Assembly (NCBI RefSeq): GCF_000423705.1 | Contig: NZ_AUIM01000013.1 | Coordinates: 57,589 to 121,588 of the forward strand | DNA: 64,000 nucleotides | From: Stappia stellulata DSM 5886 | Lineage (GTDB): Bacteria > Pseudomonadota > Alphaproteobacteria > Rhizobiales > Stappiaceae | Direction of reading: 5' to 3' | Part shown: piece by piece, positions 18,274-26,953 of the stretch | Numbering within the stretch: the first letter of the stretch is position 1 | Layout: every line of letters begins with the position of its first letter | The notes under the pieces: model-generated | What the model was told of the DNA's origin: nothing | Databases searched by the model: none | What the model saw: the letters and a program-made list of their open reading frames with translations, nothing else | Program-made: the position numbers and the translations under genes

Positions 18274-18306
18274 TTGGTAAACCAGAATAATCGACGCGAT
18301 TGTCAA
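18274..18306 (-). promoter_or_regulatory. uraD promoter with GntR-type operator candidate
   Basis: On the minus strand TTGACA (18301-18306) is a consensus -35 box. CTGGTTTACCAA (18274-18285) lies where the -10 box is expected and contains the inverted repeat TGGT-N2-ACCA, a form bound by FadR-subfamily GntR regulators. The site is 34 bp from the uraD start. The regulator is inferred, not encoded nearby. Confidence 0.5.
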
Positions 18307-18534
18307 AAATTTCTTGAAAGAGATGCAGCGGCGAAGCGTGCCTCTCCTTCGGGAACGGCCAGGGCCGCAGCGCGGGGATATCGGGCAATCGAGCGGCCGG
18401 ACCGGCTACGGCGTCAAGGCCGCGCCACGACGGCAATTCCGACTTATTTCGCCAATTCCAGAATCGATTTTCGCAAGATTTTGCCAGGATTGATCGAAAA
18501 TTGCACCGCCGCGGCACCTCTTCGCGGTCCCCCG

Positions 18535-19485
18535 TCAGGCCGGCGCCTCAGAAATATCCCCGCGCCCCGCTTCCGCCAGAAGTCCGTCGAGCGCCTGCTG
18601 GCAGCCGGCGGTGACGAAATCGATGAAGAGCCGGATCTTGGGATCCTGGAACCGCTTGTGCGGATAGAGACAGGCAAGCTGCACCGGCGGCGGCGGGGCC
18701 GCCTTGCAGACCTCGACGAGAGCACCGCTGCGCAAATGGTCGACCACCTCGAACAGCGGCTTGTTGACGATCCCGCAGCCCTCCAGCGCCCAGTCGGTGA
18801 GCACGTCGCCATCGTCGGATTCGAACGGTCCCGAGACCTCGTAGCGCAGCGGACCGTCGGGCCCGTCGAGCGTCCACTGAAATTCGTTGGCGCCTGGAAA
18901 GCGCAGCAACAGACACTTGTGGTGACCGTCGACCAGATCGCGCCCGCTCTCCGGCATGCCGTGTTCCGCCAGATAGGAGGGGGCGGCAACGAGGACCCGT
19001 GCGCAGTCGAAGACGGGCCGCATGCGAAGATTGGAGTCTGGCGGCGTGCCGAGAACGAAGGCGATGTCGAGCCCCTCGCCCATGACGTCCAGCTTGCGGT
19101 CGGAGAGGCGCAGCCGCACATCCACCGCCGGATAGGCCTTCTTGAAATCCGGAATCAGCGGCGCAATCAGCCGCCGGCCGATGCCAAGCGGAGCTGCGAC
19201 GAAAATCGAGCCGCGCGGATTGCGCGCCACATCGGCGACGGCGGCCTCCGCCTCCTCGATGGTGTCCAGGATCTTGACCGCGCCCTTGTAGAAGATGGCG
19301 CCATGCTCCGTCGGCTGAAGCTTGCGGGTGGTGCGGTTGAACAGCCGGACGCCCAGGTGCTTTTCCAGTTCGCCGATGCGGCTGGAGACCACCGCCGGCG
19401 ACACCCGGCGGTCGCGCGCGGCCGCCGACATGCTGCCAAGCTCGACAACCCGGACGAACACCTTGAGATTGTTCACATAGGACAT
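18535..19485 (-). CDS. LysR-family transcriptional regulator
   Basis: 316 residues: N-terminal winged helix-turn-helix (about 5-65, with SMSAAARDRRVSPAVVSSRI) and a LysR substrate-binding domain. TTRKLQPTEHGAIFYKGA after the HTH places it in the AaeR/YafC-like subgroup. It lies between uraD-alc (same strand, downstream) and divergent puuD, so it is the natural candidate regulator of puuD and perhaps of the whole urate cluster. The inducer is unknown. Confidence 0.88.
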   Translation of the reverse strand: MSYVNNLKVFVRVVELGSMSAAARDRRVSPAVVSSRIGELEKHLGVRLFNRTTRKLQPTEHGAIFYKGAVKILDTIEEAEAAVADVARNPRGSIFVAAPLGIGRRLIAPLIPDFKKAYPAVDVRLRLSDRKLDVMGEGLDIAFVLGTPPDSNLRMRPVFDCARVLVAAPSYLAEHGMPESGRDLVDGHHKCLLLRFPGANEFQWTLDGPDGPLRYEVSGPFESDDGDVLTDWALEGCGIVNKPLFEVVDHLRSGALVEVCKAAPPPPVQLACLYPHKRFQDPKIRLFIDFVTAGCQQALDGLLAEAGRGDISEAPA

Positions 19486-19644
19486 GATCTGCCGATACCA
19501 TCTTCAAGATTTTTTTGATAGTGCTGGCTGTGTCATCGGACTTTTTTGCAAATCGCCGATCTGTCAGTCTGCGAGGCTGACGGAGGCGCGCACCGTCCCG
19601 CCCCTGTCCGCACCGCAGCGGACCCGCAGAAACGGAGACCCTCG

Positions 19645-20892
19645 ATGGAAATGGCGATTGCCTGGGACTGGCTGTCCTTTGCGCTCAGATGGCTGCATGT
19701 GATCACGGCCATCGCCTGGATCGGGTCCTCCTTCTATTTCATCGCGCTGGATCTCGGCCTGCGCAAGGCACCCGACCTGCCGAAGGGTGCCCACGGCGAG
19801 GAATGGCAGGTGCATGGCGGCGGCTTCTACCACATCCGCAAATATCTGGTGGCGCCGGCCGAAATGCCCGAGCACCTGACCTGGTTCAAATGGGAGAGCT
19901 ACGCCACATGGCTCTCCGGCTTCGCGCTGATGGCCGTGGTCTATTACGCCGGCGCAGACCTTTATCTGATCGACGCCAACGTCCTTGAGATGTCGCAGCC
20001 GGTGGCGATTGCCGTGTCCATCGCCTCGATCGCGCTTGGCTGGATCGTCTACGATCTCCTGTGCAAGTCGCCGGCCGGAAAGAGCACCACGGGGCTGATG
20101 CTGCTCCTCTATGTGGTGCTGGTCGCCATGGCCTGGGGCTACACACAGCTCTTCACCGGGCGCGCCGCCTTCCTGCATCTCGGCGTCTTCACCGCCACGA
20201 TCATGTCCGCCAATGTGTTCATGATCATCATTCCCAACCAGAAGAAGGTGGTCGCGGCACTGCTGAAGGGCGAGACGCCCGATCCCGCGCTCGGCGCCCA
20301 GGCCAAGCAGCGCTCGCTGCACAACAACTACCTGACGCTTCCCGTCATTTTCCTGATGCTGTCGAACCACTACCCACTGGCTTTCGCGACCCCCTACAAT
20401 TGGGTCATCGCCTCGCTGGTGTTCCTGATGGGCGTGACGATCCGCCATTTCTTCAACAGCATGCACGCCGGGAACGGCAAACCCTGGTGGACCTGGGGCG
20501 CGACCGCCGCGCTCTTCCTCGCCGTTGTCTGGCTCTCCACCCTGCCGCCTCCCGGTGAAAGCGACGGCGAAAGCGCCGCAACCGTCACGGCGCCGGCCAC
20601 CGCGATGACACCGGCGATGGCGCGCCTGATCGAGGCGCCCGGCTTTGCCGACGTGCGCGACACGGTTCTGGGGCGGTGCTCCATGTGCCATGCCGCCGAA
20701 CCCCTGTGGGACGGCATCGCCGTCGCGCCGAAGGGCGTGCATCTGGAAAGCGACGCCGAGATCGCCGTCCACGCCCGCCAGATCTACCTGCAGGCCGCGC
20801 GTTCGCACGCCATGCCGCCCGCCAATCTGACCTATATGGAGCCGGACGAGCGCGCCCTGCTCGCCGCCTGGTACGAGGACGCGGTACGCTAG
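19645..20892 (+). CDS. puuD: Urate hydroxylase PuuD (membrane, cytochrome c-fused)
   Basis: 415 residues. The N-terminal part has about eight transmembrane segments (WLHVITAIAWIGSSFYFIAL, HIRKYLVAPAEMPEHLTWFKWESY are characteristic); the C-terminal periplasmic part is a cytochrome c domain with haem motif CSMCH (C345-H349) and a Met-rich distal region. PuuD oxidises urate to 5-hydroxyisourate while feeding the respiratory chain, without producing peroxide. Start ATG 19645 follows GGAGA. It is divergent from the LysR gene. Confidence 0.95.
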   Translation: MEMAIAWDWLSFALRWLHVITAIAWIGSSFYFIALDLGLRKAPDLPKGAHGEEWQVHGGGFYHIRKYLVAPAEMPEHLTWFKWESYATWLSGFALMAVVYYAGADLYLIDANVLEMSQPVAIAVSIASIALGWIVYDLLCKSPAGKSTTGLMLLLYVVLVAMAWGYTQLFTGRAAFLHLGVFTATIMSANVFMIIIPNQKKVVAALLKGETPDPALGAQAKQRSLHNNYLTLPVIFLMLSNHYPLAFATPYNWVIASLVFLMGVTIRHFFNSMHAGNGKPWWTWGATAALFLAVVWLSTLPPPGESDGESAATVTAPATAMTPAMARLIEAPGFADVRDTVLGRCSMCHAAEPLWDGIAVAPKGVHLESDAEIAVHARQIYLQAARSHAMPPANLTYMEPDERALLAAWYEDAVR

Positions 20893-21228
20893 CTCCGCGC
20901 ATCTTCTCGTGCCTGCCTTCGCACGGATCCGTGCCGAACACCGCTGCGCGCCATTGCGCCGGCGGTTTTTTCGTGCCCGCGCCATAGCCGCTCCCCTTCC
21001 GCGAACCCTGCGCGAAAAGGCGGCGGCTGCGCGAATAACGTGCAACCGCCGCCGCAAGGTGGATTGTTTCATCAAAACGTATTAACAAGACCATCCAGCC
21101 TCTTTTGGCGCGCCACGCGCCAGCCCGGAGCGTTTCCGTTCCGGGCAACGACAGAAAATTCGCAATTTCCCGGACGGCTCGATCTTTGCGGGCCGACGCA
21201 CGATCGATGACAAGGAGACGACAGACCG
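20893..21228. other. Intergenic region puuD to methyltransferase
   Basis: Holds the puuD terminator, then an A/T-richer stretch near 21055-21095 that probably contains the methyltransferase promoter (TATTAA near 21080 is a possible -10). An AAGGAGAC ribosome site lies at 21210-21217. No reading frame with coding character was found. Confidence 0.5.
20939..20971 (+). terminator. Rho-independent terminator of puuD
   Basis: An imperfect GC-rich hairpin (ACCGC with GCGGT, inner GCGC with GCGC) is followed directly by TTTTTT, 47 bp after the puuD stop. Confidence 0.7.
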
Positions 21229-22242
21229 ATGCCGACCCTTACGGAAGCGGAAGAAATCTCGGATATTGCTTTTGGCTACATGGGCTCGAAAGCTTTGTTT
21301 GCTGCCCTTCACTTCGGCATCTTCACGCAACTGGCCGAAGCGCCGGCAACGGTCGATGCGCTGGCGAAGACGGTCGGCCTTCCGGGCGAACGCTGCCGCA
21401 CGCTGCTGACGGCCCTTGCCGCGCTCGGCCTGGTCGAACAGGACGATGGAACCTATCGCAATTCGCCGGCGGCCGAACGCTTCCTGGTCAAGGGCGCGAA
21501 ATACGATTTCGGCGACTATCTGCGGCTCCAGGTCGGCCAGCAGATGTATCCGCTGATGGATCAGATCGAGCCGGCGCTGTCCGGCGACCTGCCGGACGAC
21601 GCCACCGCCTCCTATGCCGACTGGTTCTCCGATCCCAAGGAGGCGCGGCTTTATTCCGAAAGCCAGCACGCCGGCTCGCTCGGCCCGGCGCTCGGCCTCG
21701 CACGGCGGATCGACCTGTCGAAGGCGCGCAAGCTGCTCGACGTCGGCGGCGGCACCGGCGCCTTCGCGATCACGCTCTGCCAGTCGTTCCCGGAGCTTTC
21801 GGCAACCGTCGTCGAATTTCCCAATGTGGCGAAGCTCGGCCGCAGCTTTGTCGACAAGGCCGGCCTGTCGGAGCGCATCTCCTATCTGGAGGGCAACGCG
21901 CTGGAAACCGAATGGCCGCGCGACCAGGATGCGATCCTGATGTCCTATCTGCTGTCCGGCGTGCCGGACCATGCGCATGAGGACCTGTTCAAGCGCGCCT
22001 TCGATCACCTGGCACCGGGTGGCCAGCTGATGGTGCACGACTTCGTCGTCGACAGCGACCGCGCCGGCCCGAAGAACACCGCGCTCTGGCAGTTGCAGCA
22101 TACCGCCTTCACGCCGGAGGCACGCTCCATCGCCGACGACTGGCTGGAAAAGCAGATGATCAAGGCGGGCTTCGAAAACGTCGGCGTCGAGCCGCTGATC
22201 CCGGGCATGACCAAGCTGGCGCTCGGCACCCGCCCCGCCTGA
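21229..22242 (+). CDS. SAM-dependent methyltransferase, O-methyltransferase fold (possible DsyB relative)
   Basis: 337 residues. An N-terminal winged-helix dimerisation domain (about 10-90, with SKALFAALHFGIFTQLAEAP) precedes a class I methyltransferase domain with SAM-binding LDVGGGTGAF (D171). Members methylate O, N or S atoms: hydroxyindole O-methyltransferases, CrtF, and the marine DMSP-synthesis enzyme DsyB. Length and architecture fit DsyB, and the neighbouring genes handle methylated osmolyte-type compounds, but I cannot confirm the substrate from sequence. It has its own promoter region and converges with a LysR gene. Confidence 0.85.
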   Translation: MPTLTEAEEISDIAFGYMGSKALFAALHFGIFTQLAEAPATVDALAKTVGLPGERCRTLLTALAALGLVEQDDGTYRNSPAAERFLVKGAKYDFGDYLRLQVGQQMYPLMDQIEPALSGDLPDDATASYADWFSDPKEARLYSESQHAGSLGPALGLARRIDLSKARKLLDVGGGTGAFAITLCQSFPELSATVVEFPNVAKLGRSFVDKAGLSERISYLEGNALETEWPRDQDAILMSYLLSGVPDHAHEDLFKRAFDHLAPGGQLMVHDFVVDSDRAGPKNTALWQLQHTAFTPEARSIADDWLEKQMIKAGFENVGVEPLIPGMTKLALGTRPA

Positions 22243-22262
22243 GCCGGACGGGGCGAAAGGCC

Positions 22263-23171
22263 TCAGGTGTCGCGCTGGTCGAGCAGCCAGTCGCGCACCT
22301 GCTCGCCCGACGGCGTCAGAACGCGGTCGCGCGGCCACACAAGCTGGAAGGGCGTCGCCGTTTCCAGCACGTGGTCGTCGACCGACACCAGAAAGCCGTC
22401 GCCGACCAGCCGGTCGGTGAGGTGGTGCCACCCGAGCGCAATGCCCTGCCCCCCCATCACCGCCTGCACGACCAGGACATAGTCGTTGATCGACAGCCCG
22501 CTGGCGCGCGCGGGGCGCGGCAACCCGACGCTTGCAAACCAGTCGCCCCAGTCCGTGCAAGGCCGATAGGGCTCTTCCAGATGGATGAGCCTGTGCCGGG
22601 CAAGCGCCTCTGCGCCCTCCGGCAGGCCATGCGCCTCCACATAGGCGGGGCTTGCGACCGGCTGGATCCGCTCCGGCGCCAGAACCTCCGCGTCATAGGC
22701 GAAGAACCCGCCGACGACGCCAGACCGCACCCCGAGCGGAATGTCTTCCGCCGCGATGTCGAGATCCCGCTCGGACGTCTGGATGCGCAGGTCGATCCCC
22801 GGCAGGTCCTCGCGAAACCGCGCCAGACGCGGCAGCATCCAGAAACTGGCGAAGGCGGTCGAAGCCGACAGCGTCACATGCCGCTCGGTGCCCAGCGCGC
22901 GAAGCTCTTCCGCCGACTTGCGGATGGTCCCCAGCCCGCGCGCGACATCGGCGTGAAACCGCGCGCCGGCGTCCGTCAGTTCCACGCGTCGGTGCCGCCG
23001 GTGAAACAGGCGCACGCGAAGCGTGTCCTCCAGCCCCTTTACCGCAAGACTGACCGCCGCCTGGCTCATGCCGAGCTCTTCGCCGGCACGCGTGAAACTG
23101 CCGTGGCGGCCTGCCGCCTCGAAGGCGATGAGCGCACTGGCGGAGGGCAGCAGGTGGCGCAGGCTTTCCAT
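22263..23171 (-). CDS. LysR-family regulator (GcvA type)
   Basis: 302 residues. N-terminal HTH SFTRAGEELGMSQAAVSLAV and the following RLFHRRHRRVELTDAG, plus start LPSASALIAFEAAGRHGSF, are typical of GcvA-type LysR proteins, many of which govern glycine/betaine metabolism. It is divergent from the MttB-family gene with a palindromic operator between them, so it probably controls that locus and itself. Confidence 0.9.
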   Translation of the reverse strand: MESLRHLLPSASALIAFEAAGRHGSFTRAGEELGMSQAAVSLAVKGLEDTLRVRLFHRRHRRVELTDAGARFHADVARGLGTIRKSAEELRALGTERHVTLSASTAFASFWMLPRLARFREDLPGIDLRIQTSERDLDIAAEDIPLGVRSGVVGGFFAYDAEVLAPERIQPVASPAYVEAHGLPEGAEALARHRLIHLEEPYRPCTDWGDWFASVGLPRPARASGLSINDYVLVVQAVMGGQGIALGWHHLTDRLVGDGFLVSVDDHVLETATPFQLVWPRDRVLTPSGEQVRDWLLDQRDT

Positions 23172-23174
23172 CAG

Positions 23175-23197
23175 GTGAGCTTATCTCACGCATGAGA
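23175..23197. promoter_or_regulatory. Overlapping palindromes: LysR operator candidate
   Basis: GTGAGCTTATCTCAC (23175-23189) is a 5-bp-arm inverted repeat matching the T-N11-A LysR box (T23176 to A23188). It shares its right arm with a second one, TCTCACGCATGAGA (23184-23197). The pair sits directly before the LysR start codon, in the divergent lysR-mttB promoter region. Confidence 0.6.
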
Positions 23198-23303
23198 ATT
23201 TTCCAGCATCACGCGACGTTTGACGACAGCTAGGCTTTTGACCGGATGCAGGAGACGGCAGCGGGTTTACCGGCCCGGCCGCCGCGACCGGGAGGAAAGC
23301 ACA

Positions 23304-24884
23304 ATGGCTGTTGCAGGACTGTCGCCGCCACCGCAGGGCGCGAAGGACGCCCCGGAGACAAGCACCCCCCGACGCGGCGCGCGCGAGCGCCGCCGCGAAC
23401 GCCGCGCGGCCGCCAAACTTGCCGGTCCGGCCTATGTCACCCGCGCCATTCCGCCCTACGAGATCCTGGACGAGGACCGGCTTTGCCGCATCGAGGCGGC
23501 CGCCGACCGGATCCTGGCCGAGATCGGCATCGAGTTTCGCGGCGACGACGAGGCGCTGCGCCTGTTTCGCGAAGCCGGCGCCGGCGGTACGGGCCTCACC
23601 TGCACCTTCGAACCCGGCATGCTGCGCGAGATCCTGAAGACAGCTCCGGCCGAATTCGTCCAGCATGCGCGCAATCCGGCCCGCTCGGTCAGGATCGGCG
23701 GCCCGCACATGGCATTCGCGCCTGCCTATGGCTCGCCCTTCGTGATGGATCTCGACCGGGGCCGGCGCTACGGCACGCTGGAGGACTTCGAGAACTTCGT
23801 GAAGCTCGCCTGGATGGCGCCCTGGCTGCATCATTCCGGCGGCACCGTCTGCGAACCGACCGACATACCGGTCAACAAGCGCCATCTCGACATGGTGTTT
23901 TCGCACCTGAAGTATTCCGACAAGCCGTTCCTGGGGTCGATCACGGCGCCGGAACGCGCGGAAGACAACATCGAGATGTGCCGCATCCTGTTCGGCGCGG
24001 AGACGGTCGAGCGCGACTGCGTGATCATGGGCAACGTCAACGTCAATTCGCCGCTCGTCTGGGACGGCACGATGACCGGCGCAATCCGCGCCTATGCCGC
24101 CGCCAACCAGGGCTCGGTGATCGTGCCCTTCATCCTGGGCGGCGCGATGGGACCGGTGACGAGTGCCGGCGCCATCGCCCAGGCGCTCGCCGAAACCATG
24201 GTCGGCTGCGCGCTCACGCAGCTTGTGCGCCCCGGCGCGCCGGTGATCTTCGGCAATTTTCTTTCTTCCATGGCGCTGCGCTCCGGCTCGCCCACCTTCG
24301 GCACGCCGGAGCCGGCGGCAGGCTCGCTCGTCGTCGGCCAACTGGCGCGACGGCTCAACCTGCCGCTGCGCTGTGCCGGCTCCTTCACCACCTCCAAGCT
24401 GCCCGACGCCCAGGCCATGCAGGAAAGCGCAATGTCGATGCTCTCCGCAGTGCAAAGCGGCGCGAATTTCCTGCTGCATTCGGCCGGCTTCCTCGATGGC
24501 CTCCTGTCGATGAGCTACGAGAAATTCGTGCTCGACGTCGACCAGTGCGGCGCGTTGCACAGCTATCTGGCCGGCGTTGCCGTCGACGACAACGCGCTGG
24601 CGCTCGATGCCTTTGCCGAGGTCGGCCCCGGCAACCACTTCTTCGGCTGCGCCCATACGATGGCGAATTACGAGACCTGCTTCTGGGACAGCGAACTGGC
24701 CGACAACGATCCCTTCGAGACCTGGGAGGAAGCCGGCGGCAAGGACGCGGCGACCCGCGCCAACACCCGCTGGAAGGCGATGCTTCGCGATTATGAGGCA
24801 CCGCCGCTGGATGTTGCCGTGGAAACGGAACTCCTGGATTTCATTGCGCGCCGCAAGGCGTCGATGGAAGATGCGTGGTATTGA
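23304..24884 (+). CDS. Trimethylamine methyltransferase (MttB) superfamily protein, non-pyrrolysine
   Basis: 526 residues of the MttB fold. Characteristic stretches are LDEDRLCRIEAAADRILAEI, GTLEDFENFVKLAWM and YETCFWDSELADNDP. The frame has no internal stop, so this is the pyrrolysine-free branch that includes glycine betaine methyltransferase MtgB. Those enzymes move a methyl group to a corrinoid protein, but no corrinoid protein gene is adjacent. A basic Arg-rich N terminus (about 20-45) precedes the fold. GGAGGAAA precedes ATG 23304. The flavoenzyme gene follows after 20 bp, so both are co-transcribed. Confidence 0.9.
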   Translation: MAVAGLSPPPQGAKDAPETSTPRRGARERRRERRAAAKLAGPAYVTRAIPPYEILDEDRLCRIEAAADRILAEIGIEFRGDDEALRLFREAGAGGTGLTCTFEPGMLREILKTAPAEFVQHARNPARSVRIGGPHMAFAPAYGSPFVMDLDRGRRYGTLEDFENFVKLAWMAPWLHHSGGTVCEPTDIPVNKRHLDMVFSHLKYSDKPFLGSITAPERAEDNIEMCRILFGAETVERDCVIMGNVNVNSPLVWDGTMTGAIRAYAAANQGSVIVPFILGGAMGPVTSAGAIAQALAETMVGCALTQLVRPGAPVIFGNFLSSMALRSGSPTFGTPEPAAGSLVVGQLARRLNLPLRCAGSFTTSKLPDAQAMQESAMSMLSAVQSGANFLLHSAGFLDGLLSMSYEKFVLDVDQCGALHSYLAGVAVDDNALALDAFAEVGPGNHFFGCAHTMANYETCFWDSELADNDPFETWEEAGGKDAATRANTRWKAMLRDYEAPPLDVAVETELLDFIARRKASMEDAWY

Positions 24885-24904
24885 CCGAAGCCCGAGCGAG
24901 CTCA

Positions 24905-26953
24905 ATGACGTCGACGGACCCCCTGCTGCAACCGTACCGGCTCAAGCATCTGGAATTGCGCAACCGGCTGATGTCGAGCGCCCATGAGCCGGCCTACTCG
25001 CACGAAGGCCTGCCCAAGGAGCGCTACCGGCTCTACCACGCGGAGCGGGCAAGGGGCGGCATCGCGCTGACGATGACGGCGGGTTCGGCCGTCGTCTCGC
25101 CGGACAGTCCGGCCGCCTTCGGCAATCTCCACGCCTACAAGGACGAGATCGTGCCCTGGCTGAAGGAGCTTGCCGACGACTGCCATTCGCATGGCGCGGC
25201 GGTGATGATCCAGCTCACTCACCTTGGCCGGCGCACCGGCTGGAACAAGGCCGACTGGCTGCCGGTGCTCGCCCCCTCGCCGACCCGCGAAGCCGCCCAC
25301 CGCGCCTTTCCAAAGGAGGCGGAGGACTGGGATCTCGAGCGCATCCTGAAGGATTATGCCGATGCGGCGGAACGCATGCGGGCGGCCGGTCTCGACGGCA
25401 TCGAGATCGAGGCCTACGGCCATTTGCTCGACGGCTTCTGGTCGCCGGCCACCAACCGCCGCGAGGACCACCACAACGGCTCGCTCGACAACCGGCTGCG
25501 CTTCACCCGCACCGTGCTCGACGCGATCCGCAAACGCGTCGGTCCGGACTTCATCGTCGGAATCCGCATGGTCGCCGACGAAGCCTTCGACAAGGGACTG
25601 ACGCGGGAAGAGGGCGTGGAGATCGCGCGGCGCCTGGTTGCCGACGGCAGGATCGACTTCCTCAACCTCATTCGCGGCCACATCGACACCGATGCCGGCC
25701 TCGCCGACGTGATCCCGGTCCAGGGCATGCGTTCCGCGCCGCATCTCGACTTCGCCGGCGAAGTGCGGGACGCGACGAAGTTCCCCGTGTTTCACGCCGC
25801 CCGCATTTCCGATGTCGCCACCGCGCGCCACGCCATCGCCGAGGGCAAGCTCGACATGGTCGGCATGACGCGCGCCCATATCGCCGATCCGCATATCGCG
25901 CGGAAGGTCGCCGAGCGGCGCGAACACGAAATCCGCCCCTGCGTCGGCGCCACCTATTGTCTCGACCGCATCTACGAAGGCCACGAGGCGCTCTGCGTCC
26001 ACAACGCGGCGACGGGCCGCGAGGCGACCATGCCGCATGTGATCGCGCGCGGTGACGGGCCGGCGAGGCGCGTCGTTGTCGTCGGCGCGGGGCCGGCGGG
26101 ACTGGAGGCCGCGCGCGTCACGGCCGAGCGCGGCCATGACGTGACGGTCCTGGAAGCCGCGCCCCAGGCGGGCGGACAGGTGCGGCTCGCCGCGCAAAGC
26201 CCGCGCCGGCGCGAGCTGATCGGCATCATCGACTGGCGGCTGGCGGCCTGCGAGGCCGCAGGCGTCGTGTTTCGCTTCAACACCTGGGCGGAGGCCGCCG
26301 ACGTGCTCGACCTCGCCCCCGACGTGGTCCTGATCGCCACCGGCGGGCTGCCCGACACCGAGGTGGTCGAAACCGGCGCGGAGCTTGCGGTGTCTTCATG
26401 GGACATCCTCTCGGGCGACGTGACGCCGGCCCGGCGCGTGCTCGTCTTCGACGACAACGGCGGGCACCCGGGCATGCAGGCCGCCGAAGTCGCGGCAAAC
26501 GCGGGAGCCGAGGTGGAGATCGTCACGCCAGAGCGGTTCTTCGCGCCGGAAATGGGCGGGCTCAACCATGTGCCCTACGCCAGGCTCTTTCAGGAAAGGG
26601 ACGTGCGGATCACCATCAACACGCGATTGTCCGGGATCGCGCGCGACGGCAACGAACTGGTCGCGACCCTCGGGTCCGACTATTCGCCGCACACACATGA
26701 CAGGCGCGTGGACCAGGTGGTCGTGGAACATGGCACCCTGCCGCTCGACGACCTCTACAAGGCGCTGAAACCCGCCTCGCGCAACCACGGCGCCATCGAC
26801 TGGCCGGCGGTGATCGCCGCGAAAGGCGCATCGCCCTTCCCCCGGACCAATCCGGATGGCGAATTCCTGCTTGCGCGGATCGGCGACGCCGTTTCCTCGC
26901 GCAACATCCACGCCGCGATCTACGAGGCGCTGCGGCTGACGAAGGACCTGTGA
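24905..26953 (+). CDS. TMADH/DgcA-type flavin and Fe-S oxidoreductase (N-methyl amine demethylase-like)
   Basis: 682 residues. An old-yellow-enzyme FMN barrel (about 1-370) is followed by an FAD/NAD(P)-type domain with VVVGAGPAGLEAAR near 399. Cluster cysteines are C346, C352 and C364; the position equal to the second cysteine of the usual CxxCxxC motif is A349. Dimethylglycine and N-methylproline demethylases have this architecture, and oxidative N-demethylation is the likely chemistry. It follows the MttB-family gene by 20 bp. GTG at 24875 is an alternative start overlapping that gene. Confidence 0.88.
   Translation: MTSTDPLLQPYRLKHLELRNRLMSSAHEPAYSHEGLPKERYRLYHAERARGGIALTMTAGSAVVSPDSPAAFGNLHAYKDEIVPWLKELADDCHSHGAAVMIQLTHLGRRTGWNKADWLPVLAPSPTREAAHRAFPKEAEDWDLERILKDYADAAERMRAAGLDGIEIEAYGHLLDGFWSPATNRREDHHNGSLDNRLRFTRTVLDAIRKRVGPDFIVGIRMVADEAFDKGLTREEGVEIARRLVADGRIDFLNLIRGHIDTDAGLADVIPVQGMRSAPHLDFAGEVRDATKFPVFHAARISDVATARHAIAEGKLDMVGMTRAHIADPHIARKVAERREHEIRPCVGATYCLDRIYEGHEALCVHNAATGREATMPHVIARGDGPARRVVVVGAGPAGLEAARVTAERGHDVTVLEAAPQAGGQVRLAAQSPRRRELIGIIDWRLAACEAAGVVFRFNTWAEAADVLDLAPDVVLIATGGLPDTEVVETGAELAVSSWDILSGDVTPARRVLVFDDNGGHPGMQAAEVAANAGAEVEIVTPERFFAPEMGGLNHVPYARLFQERDVRITINTRLSGIARDGNELVATLGSDYSPHTHDRRVDQVVVEHGTLPLDDLYKALKPASRNHGAIDWPAVIAAKGASPFPRTNPDGEFLLARIGDAVSSRNIHAAIYEALRLTKDL

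Noticed and set aside
16480..19518. 1012-codon plus-strand frame across alc, uraD and lysR
   Set aside because: It spans three well-supported minus-strand genes and their promoters; composition is that of an antisense shadow.
23304..24884. Pyrrolysine-containing trimethylamine methyltransferase
   Set aside because: The frame has no internal TAG, so it belongs to the non-pyrrolysine branch.
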